The notes: a model not told the origin generated them from the sequence alone. Positions 38,295 through 47,471 are shown, counted from the stretch's first letter. The stretch is DNA of 64,000 nucleotides from Streptococcus toyakuensis (GCF_024346585.1 NZ_AP024523.1:319001-383000), one strand, 5' to 3'. Numbers and translations: made by a program.

Positions 38295-39026
38295 ATGTTA
38301 GAAATTAAAAACCTGACAGGTGGCTATGTTCATGTCCCTGTCTTGAAAGATGTGTCCTTTACTGTTGAAAGTGGGCAGTTGGTCGGTTTGATTGGTCTCA
38401 ATGGTGCTGGGAAATCGACGACTATTAATGAGATTATCGGTCTGTTGACACCTTATAGCGGTTCTATCAATATCAATGGACTTACTCTTCAAGAAGATGC
38501 AACGAGCTACCGTAAGCAAATTGGCTACATTCCTGAGACACCTAGTCTGTATGAGGAATTGACCCTCAGAGAGCACATCGAAACGGTTGCTATGGCTTAT
38601 AGTATTGAGCAAAAGGTAGCTTTTGAGCGAGTAGAACCTTTGCTAAAAATGTTCCGTCTGGATCAGAAATTAGATTGGTTCCCTGTTCATTTTTCAAAAG
38701 GGATGAAGCAGAAGGTCATGATTATCTGTGCTTTTGTGGTGGATCCGAGTCTCTTCATCGTGGATGAGCCTTTCCTTGGGCTCGATCCGCTGGCTATTGC
38801 AGACTTGATTCAGCTTTTGGAAGTGGAAAAGCAAAAGGGCAAGTCCATTCTCATGAGTACCCACGTGCTGGATTCAGCGGAGAAGATGTGTGATGCCTTT
38901 ATCATTCTTCACAAGGGAGAGGTGCGTGCCAAGGGGAATCTCCTGCAACTGCGCGAAGCCTTTGATATGCCTGAGGCTAGTTTGAATGATATTTACTTGG
39001 CTCTGACCAAAGAGGAGGAGCTATGA
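38295..39026 (+). CDS. ecsA: ABC transporter ATP-binding protein EcsA
   Basis: 243-residue ATPase. Walker A GLNGAGKST, a variant signature HFSKGMKQKV in place of LSGGQ (usual for EcsA) and Walker B LFIVDEPFLGLDP. EcsAB influences protein secretion, competence and membrane proteolysis in Bacillus and peptide export in other Firmicutes. It overlaps ecsB by four bases. Its place beside a bacteriocin locus is the ordinary pneumococcal order. Confidence 0.9.
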   Translation: MLEIKNLTGGYVHVPVLKDVSFTVESGQLVGLIGLNGAGKSTTINEIIGLLTPYSGSININGLTLQEDATSYRKQIGYIPETPSLYEELTLREHIETVAMAYSIEQKVAFERVEPLLKMFRLDQKLDWFPVHFSKGMKQKVMIICAFVVDPSLFIVDEPFLGLDPLAIADLIQLLEVEKQKGKSILMSTHVLDSAEKMCDAFIILHKGEVRAKGNLLQLREAFDMPEASLNDIYLALTKEEEL

Positions 39027-40072
39027 AAGACTTGTTTTTAAAGAGAAAGCAGGCTTTTCGTAAGGAGTGTGTCGGTTATCTGCGCTATGTTCTTAATGAC
39101 CACTTTGTCTTGTTCCTGCTTGTCCTGCTGGGCTTTCTAGCCTACCAGTACAGTCAACTCTTGCAAGATTTTCCTGAAAATCATTGGCCTATTCTTTTAT
39201 TTGTAGGAATTACGTCTGTTTTACTTTTGCTTTGGGGAGGAATTGCCACCTATATGGAGGCTCCAGACAAGCTCTTTCTCTTAGTTGGAGAAGAGGAAAT
39301 CAAGCTCCATCTCAAGCGTCAAACTGGCATTTCTCTAGCCTTTTGGCTCTTTGTCCAGACCCTTTTCTTGCTGTTATTTGCGCCCTTATTTTTGGCAATG
39401 GGCTATGACTTGCCTGTTTTTCTGATCTATGTGTTTTTATTGGGAGTAGGAAAATATTTCCTCTTTCGTCAAAAGGTCAGCAAATTTTTCACGGAAACTG
39501 GGCTGGACTGGGACTATGTTATTTCTCAAGAAAGCAAGCGTAAGCAAGTCTTGCTTCGTTTCTTTGCCCTCTTTACGCAGGTCAAAGGAATTTCAAACAG
39601 CGTCAAGCGTCGTGCCTATCTGGACTTTATCCTAAAGGTTGTTCAGAAGGTGCCTGGGAAGATTTGGCAAAATCTCTATCTGCGTTCTTATCTGCGAAAT
39701 GGAGACCTCTTTGCGCTCAGTCTCCGTCTGCTCTTGCTTTCCATACTGGCGCAGGTCTTTATCGAGCAAGCTTGGATTGCGACAGCAGTGGTGGTTCTCT
39801 TTAACTACCTCTTGCTCTTCCAGTTGCTGGCCCTCTATCACGCCTTTGACTACCAGTATTTGACCCAACTCTTTCCACTGGACAAGGGGCAAAAGGAAAA
39901 AGGTTTGCAGGCGGTAGTCCGAGGATTGACCAGTTTTGTTTTACTTGTGGAATTAGTTGTTGGGGTGATTACCTTCCAAGAAAAACTAGCCCTTCTAGCC
40001 TTGCTGGGAGCTGGTTTGGTTTTACTAGTCTTGTACTTACCTTATCAAGTAAAACGTCAGATGCAGGATTAA
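39023..40072 (+). CDS. ecsB: ABC transporter permease EcsB
   Basis: 349-residue membrane partner of EcsA with about eight helices in pairs (FVLFLLVLLGFLAYQYSQLL, LLFVGITSVLLLLWGGIAT, LVLLVLYLPYQVKRQMQD at the end). It matches the EcsB family in length and in the basic N terminus (KDLFLKRKQAFRKECVGY). Confidence 0.88.
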   Translation: MKDLFLKRKQAFRKECVGYLRYVLNDHFVLFLLVLLGFLAYQYSQLLQDFPENHWPILLFVGITSVLLLLWGGIATYMEAPDKLFLLVGEEEIKLHLKRQTGISLAFWLFVQTLFLLLFAPLFLAMGYDLPVFLIYVFLLGVGKYFLFRQKVSKFFTETGLDWDYVISQESKRKQVLLRFFALFTQVKGISNSVKRRAYLDFILKVVQKVPGKIWQNLYLRSYLRNGDLFALSLRLLLLSILAQVFIEQAWIATAVVVLFNYLLLFQLLALYHAFDYQYLTQLFPLDKGQKEKGLQAVVRGLTSFVLLVELVVGVITFQEKLALLALLGAGLVLLVLYLPYQVKRQMQD

Positions 40073-40088
40073 CATTGTCTATATGACA

Positions 40089-40131
40089 CTAAAAAAGAAG
40101 TTGAGTTCCGTTTGTCTCAGCTTCTTTTTAG
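40089..40131. terminator. Bidirectional terminator between ecsB and blpT
   Basis: CTAAAAAAGAAGTTGAG pairs with CTCAGCTTCTTTTTAG around a short loop. The T runs on both strands serve both converging genes. Confidence 0.85.
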
Positions 40132-40134
40132 TTG

Positions 40135-40464
40135 CTACAGGATAATGGTTGGTCCGTAGAGGCTCAACTTGGTCTTGACTTGGTCAAAGTGGAAGCGGTC
40201 ATAGGCTCGCCAAGCGGCGCGAGTAGGAGCGTCTGGATCAAGAGCGCTGAGTCCCATGAGAAGACTGGAAGTCTGGTAAAATTTTTCCAGTTCAATCAAG
40301 ACTCGATTATCCACTGTTTCAGCCTTGGCTAGAAAGCCAAGAATAGAGTTTAATTGCTCCTGAAAGCGGACGTCGTCAGCGGTTGCCTGTTTGCATGCTT
40401 GGTAGGCTTTGTTTAAGTCAGTAATCAAAGTATGAGCTCTTTTGATGGGGTCTGTATCTGTCAT
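40135..40464 (-). CDS. blpT: Blp locus protein BlpT
   Basis: 109-residue soluble helical protein (HTLITDLNKAYQACKQAT, VDNRVLIELEKFYQTSS) at the position and orientation of blpT in pneumococci. Function is not established. A BlpR-type box with a matching -10 lies upstream on the same strand, so it should be induced with the bacteriocins. Ribosome site AAAGGAGG precedes the start. Confidence 0.78.
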   Translation of the reverse strand: MTDTDPIKRAHTLITDLNKAYQACKQATADDVRFQEQLNSILGFLAKAETVDNRVLIELEKFYQTSSLLMGLSALDPDAPTRAAWRAYDRFHFDQVKTKLSLYGPTIIL

Positions 40465-40560
40465 GGGAATGCCTCCTTTAATCTGGGTGCCAGTCTTACT
40501 TCTGGCAACTGTGTTTTGATACTGTTAGTTTATCATTTTTAATTCTTTTTTTTATTCAAA

Positions 40561-40592
40561 TTTTTAATTGTCATTGAAATGTCTTGAATTGC
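40561..40592 (-). promoter_or_regulatory. BlpR box of blpT
   Basis: On the reverse strand, GCAATTCAAGA and the weaker ACAATTAAAAA start 21 bases apart, with -10 TAAACT (40527-40532) 28 bases beyond, the same layout as the other eight boxes. A forward extended -10 (TGaTAAAAT, 40608-40616) just beside it probably serves blpS. Confidence 0.7.
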
Positions 40593-40739
40593 GCTGAGTG
40601 AATTTTATGATAAAATAGTTGTAAGCTCATCATGATGTTGTAGAAAAATAATCCTTTTAGGAGCTTTCAAAGACTGTTTAGGATTGGGTGGGCTTGGGCT
40701 AGAACTTTTCTGTTATTCTTTTCTTAGGAGGAGAATACA

Positions 40740-41078
40740 ATGAAACATATGATTATTCAGACGCAGAAAACAGTCTATAAAGTAAACGTCGACGATATCT
40801 ACTATATCCAAACACATCCAACTAAAGCCCATACCGTACAGATTGTTACAGAAGAAGCTAGTTTTAATATGCTTCAAAATTTAAGTAATCTTGAGAACCA
40901 ATATGGGGAAACCTTGATGAGATGTCATCGAAATTGTTTGGTTAATCTTGATAAATTAAAATCGATTGATTTTCAAGAAAGAATCCTTTTTCTCGGAGAA
41001 GAAGGTCAATACGCTGTCAAGTATGCCAGACGTCGCTATAGAGAAATTCGTCAAAAATGGTTGAAAGAAGGAGAGTAA
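40740..41078 (+). CDS. blpS: BlpS, LytTR DNA-binding protein without receiver domain
   Basis: 112 residues consisting only of a LytTR domain (TVYKVNVDDIYYIQTHPTKA, MRCHRNCLVNLDKLKSIDF), lacking the phosphorylatable receiver of BlpR. In pneumococci it is encoded immediately before blpR and is thought to modulate the system, possibly by competing for or sharing target sites. Good ribosome site AGGAGG. Confidence 0.9.
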   Translation: MKHMIIQTQKTVYKVNVDDIYYIQTHPTKAHTVQIVTEEASFNMLQNLSNLENQYGETLMRCHRNCLVNLDKLKSIDFQERILFLGEEGQYAVKYARRRYREIRQKWLKEGE

Positions 41079-41082
41079 GAAG

Positions 41083-41820
41083 ATGAGAATATTTGTTTTA
41101 GAGGATGATTTTTCCCAACAGACTAGAATTGAAACGACGATTGAGAAACTCTTGAAGGAACATCATATCACTCTGAGTTCTTTTGAAGTTTTTGGTAAGC
41201 CAGATCAATTGCTGGCAGAGGTGCATGAGAAGGGGGCCCATCAGCTATTCTTTTTGGATATTGAGATTCGAAATGAGGAGATGAAGGGTCTGGAAGTGGC
41301 TAGAAAGATTCGGGATCGGGATCCGTATGCCCTGATTGTCTTTGTGACGACTCACTCGGAGTTTATGCCCCTGTCCTTTCGCTACCAAGTGTCTGCTCTG
41401 GACTATATTGATAAGGCCCTTTCGGCAGAGGAGTTTGAATCTCGTATCGAGACAGCCCTCCTCTATGCCAATGGTCAAGACAGTAAAAGTCTAGCGGAAG
41501 ATTGCTTTTACTTTAAATCAAAATTTGCTCAATTCCAGTATCCTTTTAAAGAGGTTTACTATCTCGAAACGTCCACAAGACCCCATCGTGTTATTCTCTA
41601 TACCAAGACAGACAGGCTGGAATTTACAGCGAGTCTAGAGGAGGTTCTCAAGCAGGAGCCTCGTCTCTTGCAGTGCTATCGCTCTTTTCTCATCAATCCT
41701 GCCAATGTGGTGCATTTAGATAAGAAAGAAAAACTGCTTTTCTTTCCCAATGGTGGAAGTTGTCTAATCGCGCGTTATAAGGTCAGGGAAGTGTCTGAGG
41801 CTATTAATAACTTACACTGA
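41083..41820 (+). CDS. blpR: Response regulator BlpR
   Basis: 245-residue AgrA/ComE-type regulator. N-terminal receiver with acceptor Asp in HQLFFLDIEIRNEEMKGLEV, then a C-terminal LytTR domain (EVYYLETSTRPHRVILYTKT, LQCYRSFLINPANVVHLDK). Phosphorylated by BlpH on sensing BlpC, it binds the paired direct repeats found upstream of all the cassettes. Confidence 0.93.
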   Translation: MRIFVLEDDFSQQTRIETTIEKLLKEHHITLSSFEVFGKPDQLLAEVHEKGAHQLFFLDIEIRNEEMKGLEVARKIRDRDPYALIVFVTTHSEFMPLSFRYQVSALDYIDKALSAEEFESRIETALLYANGQDSKSLAEDCFYFKSKFAQFQYPFKEVYYLETSTRPHRVILYTKTDRLEFTASLEEVLKQEPRLLQCYRSFLINPANVVHLDKKEKLLFFPNGGSCLIARYKVREVSEAINNLH

Positions 41821-41833
41821 GCTAGGAGAGTTT

Positions 41834-43174
41834 ATGAATGTTGCTTGGATATTGTTGTATACACTTGTTACTCACGGATTAAAAATTGTCATATTCTTTA
41901 AGGTAGATGGAATTAGTCTCACTTTTGAGAGGATTTTTAAGGCCTTTCTTTTTAAGATACTGTTGGCCGTTGTTTTTGGAATGCTTGGCTATATGGTAGG
42001 AAATGTTTACCTATCTTATTTTATGGAACCCTTGTACGGCATAGGCTTATCTTTCTTATTGTTAAGAGAACTTCCTAAAAAACTCCTTCTCTTTTATGGT
42101 CTCTTTCCAATGATATTAGTGAATCTCTTTTATAGAGGTGTTTCCTATTTTGTGCTTCCATTTTTGGGACAAGGGCAAGTATATGATGACTACTCATTTA
42201 TTTGGTTATGTATAATAATTTTCAATTTCTTCATTTCTCTAGCTTTTTTGAAATGGTTGGACTATGATTTCACTAGCTTGAGAAAGGGGATTCTCGATAA
42301 AGATTTTCAAAAGTCCCTGACTCAGATTAACTGGATAATGGGGGCTTACTATTTGGTGATACAAAATCTGTCTTACTTTGAATATGAACAGGGGATTCAA
42401 TCAACGACTGTTCGCCATCTCATCCTAGTCTTTTACCTGCTCTTTTTTATGGGGATTATCAAGAAATTGGATACCTATTTGAAGGACAAACTCCATGAGA
42501 GACTGAACCAAGAGCAGGACTTGCGCTACAGAGAGATGGAGCGGTATAGTCGGCATATAGAGGAGCTTTATAAGGAAGTACGGAGTTTTCGCCATGACTA
42601 CACCAACCTCTTGACTAGCTTACGTCTGGGCATTGAAGAGGAGGATATGGAGCAGATAAAAGAGATCTACGACTCGGTCTTAAAGGATTCTAGTGAAAAA
42701 TTGCAGGACAATAAATATGACCTGGGCCGATTGGTGAATGTTCGGGATCGTGCCCTCAAAAGTCTCCTAGCTGGAAAATTTATAAAAGCTAGAGATAAGA
42801 ACATTGTCTTTAATGTCGAAGTTCCAGAGGAGATTCAGGTAGAGGGGATGAGTCTACTTGATTTTCTAACCGTTGTGTCTATCCTTTGTGACAACGCTAT
42901 TGAAGCTAGTGTAGAAGCCTGTCAACCTCATGTTTCAATTGCCTTTTTTAAAAATGGAGCACAGGAGACCTTTATCATTGAAAATTCCATCAAAGAAGAG
43001 GGAATCGATATTTCTGAAATCTTCTCCTTTGGAGCAAGTTCTAAAGGGGAGGAGAGAGGAGTTGGTCTCTATACCGTTATGAAAATTGTGGAAAGTCATC
43101 CCAATACCAGTCTCAATACCACCTGCCAAGATCACGTTTTTCGTCAGGTACTTACTGTAATACATATAGAATGA
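41834..43174 (+). CDS. blpH: Histidine kinase BlpH (HPK10 class)
   Basis: 446-residue membrane sensor with six or seven N-terminal helices forming the pheromone-binding part. The phospho-acceptor region is EVRSFRHDYTNLLTSLRLG. The C-terminal ATPase domain has the N box CDNAIEASVEA and a GVGLYTVMKI G box. Specificity for BlpC lies in the membrane part, which varies together with BlpC between strains. Confidence 0.92.
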   Translation: MNVAWILLYTLVTHGLKIVIFFKVDGISLTFERIFKAFLFKILLAVVFGMLGYMVGNVYLSYFMEPLYGIGLSFLLLRELPKKLLLFYGLFPMILVNLFYRGVSYFVLPFLGQGQVYDDYSFIWLCIIIFNFFISLAFLKWLDYDFTSLRKGILDKDFQKSLTQINWIMGAYYLVIQNLSYFEYEQGIQSTTVRHLILVFYLLFFMGIIKKLDTYLKDKLHERLNQEQDLRYREMERYSRHIEELYKEVRSFRHDYTNLLTSLRLGIEEEDMEQIKEIYDSVLKDSSEKLQDNKYDLGRLVNVRDRALKSLLAGKFIKARDKNIVFNVEVPEEIQVEGMSLLDFLTVVSILCDNAIEASVEACQPHVSIAFFKNGAQETFIIENSIKEEGIDISEIFSFGASSKGEERGVGLYTVMKIVESHPNTSLNTTCQDHVFRQVLTVIHIE

Positions 43175-43183
43175 AGAAAAAAT

Positions 43184-43225
43184 AAGACCGAGAGTGCGTT
43201 CTCTTGGTCTTGTTTTTTTATAGTT
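43184..43225. terminator. Terminator between blpH and blpC
   Basis: AAGACC and AGAG pair with CTCT and GGTCTT around a 6-base loop, with TTTTTTT following. It also overlaps the 3' end of blpC, read on the other strand. Confidence 0.85.
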
Positions 43226-43373
43226 GTATTGGCTGATGAAATCCTTTTGTATTTTTTTGTTCAATTATATTAAATCTATATAAGAAATCTTCCCACCATC
43301 CTCCACCTATAATTTGGTTGAGTTCGGTAGTTGTTAGTTCTTGAAATGAAGTTAGGTTTTGTTTCTTATCCAT
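43218..43373 (-). CDS. blpC: Peptide pheromone precursor BlpC
   Basis: 51-residue precursor: a 24-residue double-glycine leader (MDKKQNLTSFQELTTTELNQ then IIGG) and a 27-residue pheromone that begins GWWEDFLYRFNII and ends NTKGFHQPIQL. The leader fits cleavage and export by BlpAB. The mature sequence mixes features I recall from separate pneumococcal pherotypes. AAAAGGAG precedes the ATG. It is the last gene of the reverse-strand blpA-blpB-blpC operon. Confidence 0.93.
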   Translation of the reverse strand: MDKKQNLTSFQELTTTELNQIIGGGWWEDFLYRFNIIEQKNTKGFHQPIQL

Positions 43374-43429
43374 GTTATGATTCTCCTTTTTGATAAGATA
43401 ATAAATAGTTATAGAGTGTTATCTGAAAA

Positions 43430-44791
43430 TTAATCAGAATGGGTTAAAATTTTATCTTTGAAATAATCAAAATATGTTTTCTTTGTAGTTACACTAGTGA
43501 CGCGACCTTGTAAGCCATATTGGATGAGTTTACTATCCTCGTTAGATAGTTTTGCAAGAGCGGTTAATTTAAAGAGATTTCCTTGCTCTGTTCTGGTAGG
43601 AGTTTGATCAATTGTCTGAAGTTGGCCGATGATGGTGGTGCCGTGATTTCCAATCTTCTCCAGTTTTAATCTTACAGTTTGTCCTTTATCTAGTAGAGGT
43701 AGATAGTCAGAAGATACGTAGTAAGTGATTAGTACTTCTCTTGTATCTGTGATGACAGGGAATATTTGAGCAATTTCTGTACCAGTTGGAATTCTATTTT
43801 TACCTTCAAATTCGCTGTTCAGATGAACGATACCTTTACTTGGAGCGGTTAAGGTATTATTTTCTAAGCGCTGTGTCGCTTGATCTAGTTGTACTTTTAA
43901 TTCTGTTAATTGATTCTCCACGGTTAGTTGTTGCTGTGAGGCTGTTTGTAAAAACTGAGTGCGGAGTACTTCAATTTTGGTTGCTAAACTATTATCATAA
44001 GTTGCTACACTTCCGATACCAGCTTGCTGAATTTTGAGGCTTGCGATAGATGATTCCAGACCTGCAATACTTTGATTAATTTGAGATAAAAATGGCTCCT
44101 CTGCCGTTCCTTGTGTTTGTTCTTGAGAGGCTATAAGATAACGATTTAAAATTGACTGGTGCGGATTGCCAGTTGGTAAGCGAGCTCTTTTATTTACGAT
44201 AGCATCTCTCAGCTCTTGATATTCTCCAATTTGTTGTTGAACTTTTGTAATTTCTTGTTCGATGGCTGATGAACTGCTATTGGTAAGATTAGCTTGATTT
44301 GAAACTTCAGTGTTAGTCTTTGAGATACCCAGTTCAATATCATGGGATTGTTTAGTAAAATTCATAAAAGTATTATGGTAGCCAAACTCATCCTCGCTAG
44401 AAAAAAGATCAGTCGCTTTTTCTAAGCTTTGTTTCAAGATTCCAAGTCCTTCTTTTTGCTTCTCAAGTCTTTGTAATTGAGTTTCTAAGGCAGTTTTCTG
44501 ACTCTCTTCCATTGTTTCAGAGTATTTGATGAGTAAGTCACCTTTCTCAACTACTTGATTTGCCACTAAATGATTAGCAAGGATAGGATTATCACTGGTC
44601 GACTGAATAGATGCAATGACACTTGTAGGGGTGATTTCCCCTTGGGAAGTAACAGTAATTTCTTTTGTGGCAACAAGGGAGAAAATCAAGATGAAAGTAA
44701 ATAATAATGAAAGAGGTATGATTAATACTGTCGCATAGTTATGGTAACGTCTCTGATAAAACTCGACGCTTCTAAAAAGATTAGGATTCAT
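43430..44791 (-). CDS. blpB: Bacteriocin/pheromone export accessory protein BlpB
   Basis: 453-residue HlyD/ComB-type membrane-fusion protein. One N-terminal membrane helix (ATVLIIPLSLLFTFILIFSL), barrel-sandwich segments (GEITPTSVIASIQSTSD, APSKGIVHLNSEFEG) and a long central coiled coil. Works with BlpA to carry processed peptides across the envelope. Ten bases separate it from blpA. Confidence 0.93.
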   Translation of the reverse strand: MNPNLFRSVEFYQRRYHNYATVLIIPLSLLFTFILIFSLVATKEITVTSQGEITPTSVIASIQSTSDNPILANHLVANQVVEKGDLLIKYSETMEESQKTALETQLQRLEKQKEGLGILKQSLEKATDLFSSEDEFGYHNTFMNFTKQSHDIELGISKTNTEVSNQANLTNSSSSAIEQEITKVQQQIGEYQELRDAIVNKRARLPTGNPHQSILNRYLIASQEQTQGTAEEPFLSQINQSIAGLESSIASLKIQQAGIGSVATYDNSLATKIEVLRTQFLQTASQQQLTVENQLTELKVQLDQATQRLENNTLTAPSKGIVHLNSEFEGKNRIPTGTEIAQIFPVITDTREVLITYYVSSDYLPLLDKGQTVRLKLEKIGNHGTTIIGQLQTIDQTPTRTEQGNLFKLTALAKLSNEDSKLIQYGLQGRVTSVTTKKTYFDYFKDKILTHSD

Positions 44792-44801
44792 GACATTCTC
44801 C

Positions 44802-46961
44802 TTATTTATTGAACAGATGATGGTAGAAGCCTTGCGCCTGCATTAACTCTTGGTGACTACCAACTTCAATGATTTTCCCCTGGTCAAGAACAATGACACG
44901 GTTAGTTCGTTCGGCTATACTGAGACGATGGGCTACAAAGAGAATGGTTTTATCAGTTAGGGACATAAGATTATCTATAACTTTTTTCTCAGTCAAGACA
45001 TCAAGACCGCTAGTAGCTTCGTCTAGTATTAAAACAGGAGCTTTAGTTAAAAGAGCACGAGCGAGGGCTATTCGTTGCTTCTGTCCTCCTGATAGACCAG
45101 CTCCATCAGAGAGCTGAGTTTGATAGCCCATAGGCATTCTTTCAATGTCTTGACGGATTTCAGCTAATTCACAAGCTCTTAGAATATCTTCTTGGCTAAT
45201 CATATGATTACCGCCCAAGGTTAAATTTTCCAAGATAGAGCCATTAAAGATATAGGCTTGTTGGGGTAGGTAATTAATATGACGGCGCAAGACTTTTTTA
45301 TCAATGTTTTTAATATCCTGATGATTGATGGAAATATGCCCTTTGTAGGGTTCAAAGAAATTGACAATCATTTTGGCTAAAGTTGTTTTACCAGAACCAC
45401 TAACTCCAACTAGGCTAACCTTATCTCCTTGTTTAATCGTGAGATTAATATCTGTTAAGGTATCTCGTCCAAAACCATACTTATAAGAAAGGTCATCAAA
45501 TTCAATATCGCCCATCAAAAAATGTGAATGGACAGGGTTTTCTTGAACTTGAAATTCAGATTCGACTAGATAGACTTCGTTCAAACGGTTATTAGCGACC
45601 TTCGCAGATTGGAGTTTGGTTTGGAGGTTGATAATATTTTCCATAGGAGTTGTAAAGTAAGAAAAAAGTGTGTTAAAGGTAATCAGCTGACCGATAGAAA
45701 TTTTACTCGACATGACTAATTGAGCGCCAAACCATAGGATAAGGATATTCAGAACTAATTTTGTTCCCTGCTTTAAACTCGTTTGTAAAATAGAATATTT
45801 ACTGAGCTTAAAGGATTTTTCCAAATAATCTACAAATTCGCTGTCTATATTTTGATAACGATTTTCTTCACTCGTGAGCGACTTTATAGTTTCAATCCCG
45901 TTGATATCTTCGATAATGGCAGAGCTAACCATAGAATTACTTTGCATGACATCATGGTTCATTTTTTCAAAAGGTTTCATAAAAGAAAAGATGATGAACA
46001 TGTATATAGGAATGGAAAGAAGAGAAAGGAGGAAGAGATTAGGGTTTTGTGCCAGTAAGACGCCCCCTACAAGAATCAGAATAGAAACATCCAGAAAAAG
46101 AGAAAGAATGGTAGAAGCCAAGGCATCTATAATAGAGTTAGCATCTGTGAACCGTGAAATGATTTCTCCTGTACGACGTGTCGCAAAGAAAGACATGGGA
46201 AGTTCAAAAATATGGCGAATATAGGATAAAATCACATCAATGCTTAATCTCTGGCTCAGAACGGTTAGGAGATAATCTCTGGAGAAGCTCATGACTTGTT
46301 GGAGGATATAGGTGATAACCAGACCAACTGAGATGATTCCTAAAGTTGATTTCATCTGATTTGGAATGTATTCATCCAAGATTCCTTGGAGATAGTAAGA
46401 ACCACCTATATTGATAATAGTGACCAATAAGCTTGAGAGAACAATGTAAGCAATGAGAGATTTTTGTTTGAAAATCAGAGGAAGGAAGCTTAGTAGACCA
46501 TTCTTTTTATCTTTATGGGGTTGATAGCTAGGTTTGGGAGCTAGAAAAATAGCTACTCCAGTCCATTCAGAGAAAAAGCGTTCTTTTGACATTTTGGTGA
46601 TTTTTACAGAAGGGTCAGGATCACCAATAATCAGATAGTCTTTCTTTGTTTGATAGACAACATAGTAATGTTGGAGTTTTCCTTCTTTGTTAACGTGAAC
46701 GATAAATGGATAGGGGACATCACTCATGTCAAAGAGCGTTTTATCTGCTTGAACAGGTCTTGTTTCAAAGCTCATTTCATCAGCGGCTTTTACAATGCCA
46801 AGAGCAGTCGTCCCTTCTTTATTGGTCTTTGCAAGTTCTCTCAAGTGAGCTAGAGAAAAATCTGAACCATAGAATTTAGCAATCGAGGCTAAGGCAGCAA
46901 CACCGCAGTCTCTAGCATCTATTTGAGGAACAAATGTACGTTTATAAGAAGTCATTGGCAA
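44802..46961 (-). CDS. blpA: Peptide-cleaving ABC exporter BlpA, full length
   Basis: 719 residues. An N-terminal C39 protease domain (QIDARDCGVAALASIAKFYG, Cys19; His in LQHYYVVYQT) removes double-glycine leaders. A six-helix export domain follows, then the ATPase with Walker A GVSGSGKTT, signature LSGGQKQRIALARALL and Walker B VLILDEATSGLD. The frame is unbroken; many pneumococci carry a frameshifted blpA and rely on ComAB, so this strain should export its own peptides. The ATG at 46955 is an alternative start. Confidence 0.94.
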   Translation of the reverse strand: MPMTSYKRTFVPQIDARDCGVAALASIAKFYGSDFSLAHLRELAKTNKEGTTALGIVKAADEMSFETRPVQADKTLFDMSDVPYPFIVHVNKEGKLQHYYVVYQTKKDYLIIGDPDPSVKITKMSKERFFSEWTGVAIFLAPKPSYQPHKDKKNGLLSFLPLIFKQKSLIAYIVLSSLLVTIINIGGSYYLQGILDEYIPNQMKSTLGIISVGLVITYILQQVMSFSRDYLLTVLSQRLSIDVILSYIRHIFELPMSFFATRRTGEIISRFTDANSIIDALASTILSLFLDVSILILVGGVLLAQNPNLFLLSLLSIPIYMFIIFSFMKPFEKMNHDVMQSNSMVSSAIIEDINGIETIKSLTSEENRYQNIDSEFVDYLEKSFKLSKYSILQTSLKQGTKLVLNILILWFGAQLVMSSKISIGQLITFNTLFSYFTTPMENIINLQTKLQSAKVANNRLNEVYLVESEFQVQENPVHSHFLMGDIEFDDLSYKYGFGRDTLTDINLTIKQGDKVSLVGVSGSGKTTLAKMIVNFFEPYKGHISINHQDIKNIDKKVLRRHINYLPQQAYIFNGSILENLTLGGNHMISQEDILRACELAEIRQDIERMPMGYQTQLSDGAGLSGGQKQRIALARALLTKAPVLILDEATSGLDVLTEKKVIDNLMSLTDKTILFVAHRLSIAERTNRVIVLDQGKIIEVGSHQELMQAQGFYHHLFNK

Positions 46962-47021
46962 TTCCTTTCATATAGTAGATAGGTATATTATGCCATAAAA
47001 ATAAGTTCATATTTTATGAAA

Positions 47022-47053
47022 TCTTGAATAGTCATTGAAACTTCCTGAATGGT
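47022..47053 (-). promoter_or_regulatory. BlpR box of blpABC
   Basis: On the reverse strand, ACCATTCAGGA (47043-47053) and ACTATTCAAGA (47022-47032) start 21 bases apart; a -10 CATAAT (46987-46992) follows after 29 bases. No -35, as expected for an activator-dependent promoter. Confidence 0.82.
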
Positions 47054-47113
47054 AAAAAAGTGATTAGAAATTATCTTTTAAAAAAAATTTAGAGGTGGTT
47101 TTAAATAAAAAAG

Positions 47114-47180
47114 CTAATTTAAGACGTTTCGATGACAATTCAAGATTTGGATGAAAAATTTTAAAAAACAATGATATACT
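47114..47180 (+). promoter_or_regulatory. BlpR box and -10 of peptide cassette 1
   Basis: CTAATTTAAGA (47114-47124) and ACAATTCAAGA (47135-47145), then 29 bases to TATACT (47175-47180). The first repeat differs from the one in cassette 2, marking the edge of the tandem duplication. Confidence 0.85.
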
Positions 47181-47238
47181 AAACTTGTCAAAGTTGCAAC
47201 AGTACAAAAAATTAAAAATAAAAAAAGGAGTATTTGTC

Positions 47239-47469
47239 ATGAATACAAAAATGATGGAACAATTTGAGATTATGGATACTGATATGCTTACTTGCGTTGA
47301 AGGTGGCGATTGTAATTGGGGAGATTTTGCAAAAGCAGGTGTTGGAGGAGGAGTAGCAAGAGGTCTTCGGCTAGGAATTAAAACAAGAACATGGCAAGGT
47401 GCAGCAGCTGGTGCTGCAGGAGGAGCTATACTTGGAGGTGTAGCTTATGCAGCCACATGTTGGTGGTAA
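47239..47469 (+). CDS. Double-glycine bacteriocin peptide, copy 1
   Basis: 76-residue precursor: leader MNTKMMEQFEIMDTDMLTCV plus EGG, then a 53-residue mature peptide starting DCNWGDFAKAG, rich in GxxxG/AxxxA helix-packing motifs and ending ATCWW. It has two cysteines, at mature positions 2 and 51. This is a class IIb (two-peptide) Blp-type bacteriocin, exported by BlpAB. The start is the ATG seven bases after AAAGGAG; earlier in-frame codons lie in the 5' leader. I do not assign a blp letter. Confidence 0.9.
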   Translation: MNTKMMEQFEIMDTDMLTCVEGGDCNWGDFAKAGVGGGVARGLRLGIKTRTWQGAAAGAAGGAILGGVAYAATCWW

Positions 47470-47471
47470 TT

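Noticed and set aside
39632..39892. Reverse-strand 86-codon frame within ecsB
   Set aside because: Charged low-complexity shadow of membrane-helix codons; no supporting signals.
43430..44791. BlpB as a phage tail or M-like protein because of its long coiled coil
   Set aside because: Single N-terminal helix, lipoyl-like halves around the coil, and position after blpA identify it as the export accessory protein.
47185..47238. Upstream in-frame start adding 18 residues to the CNWG bacteriocin
   Set aside because: It lies about five bases after the -10 element, upstream of the strong ribosome site, and would spoil the standard leader length.
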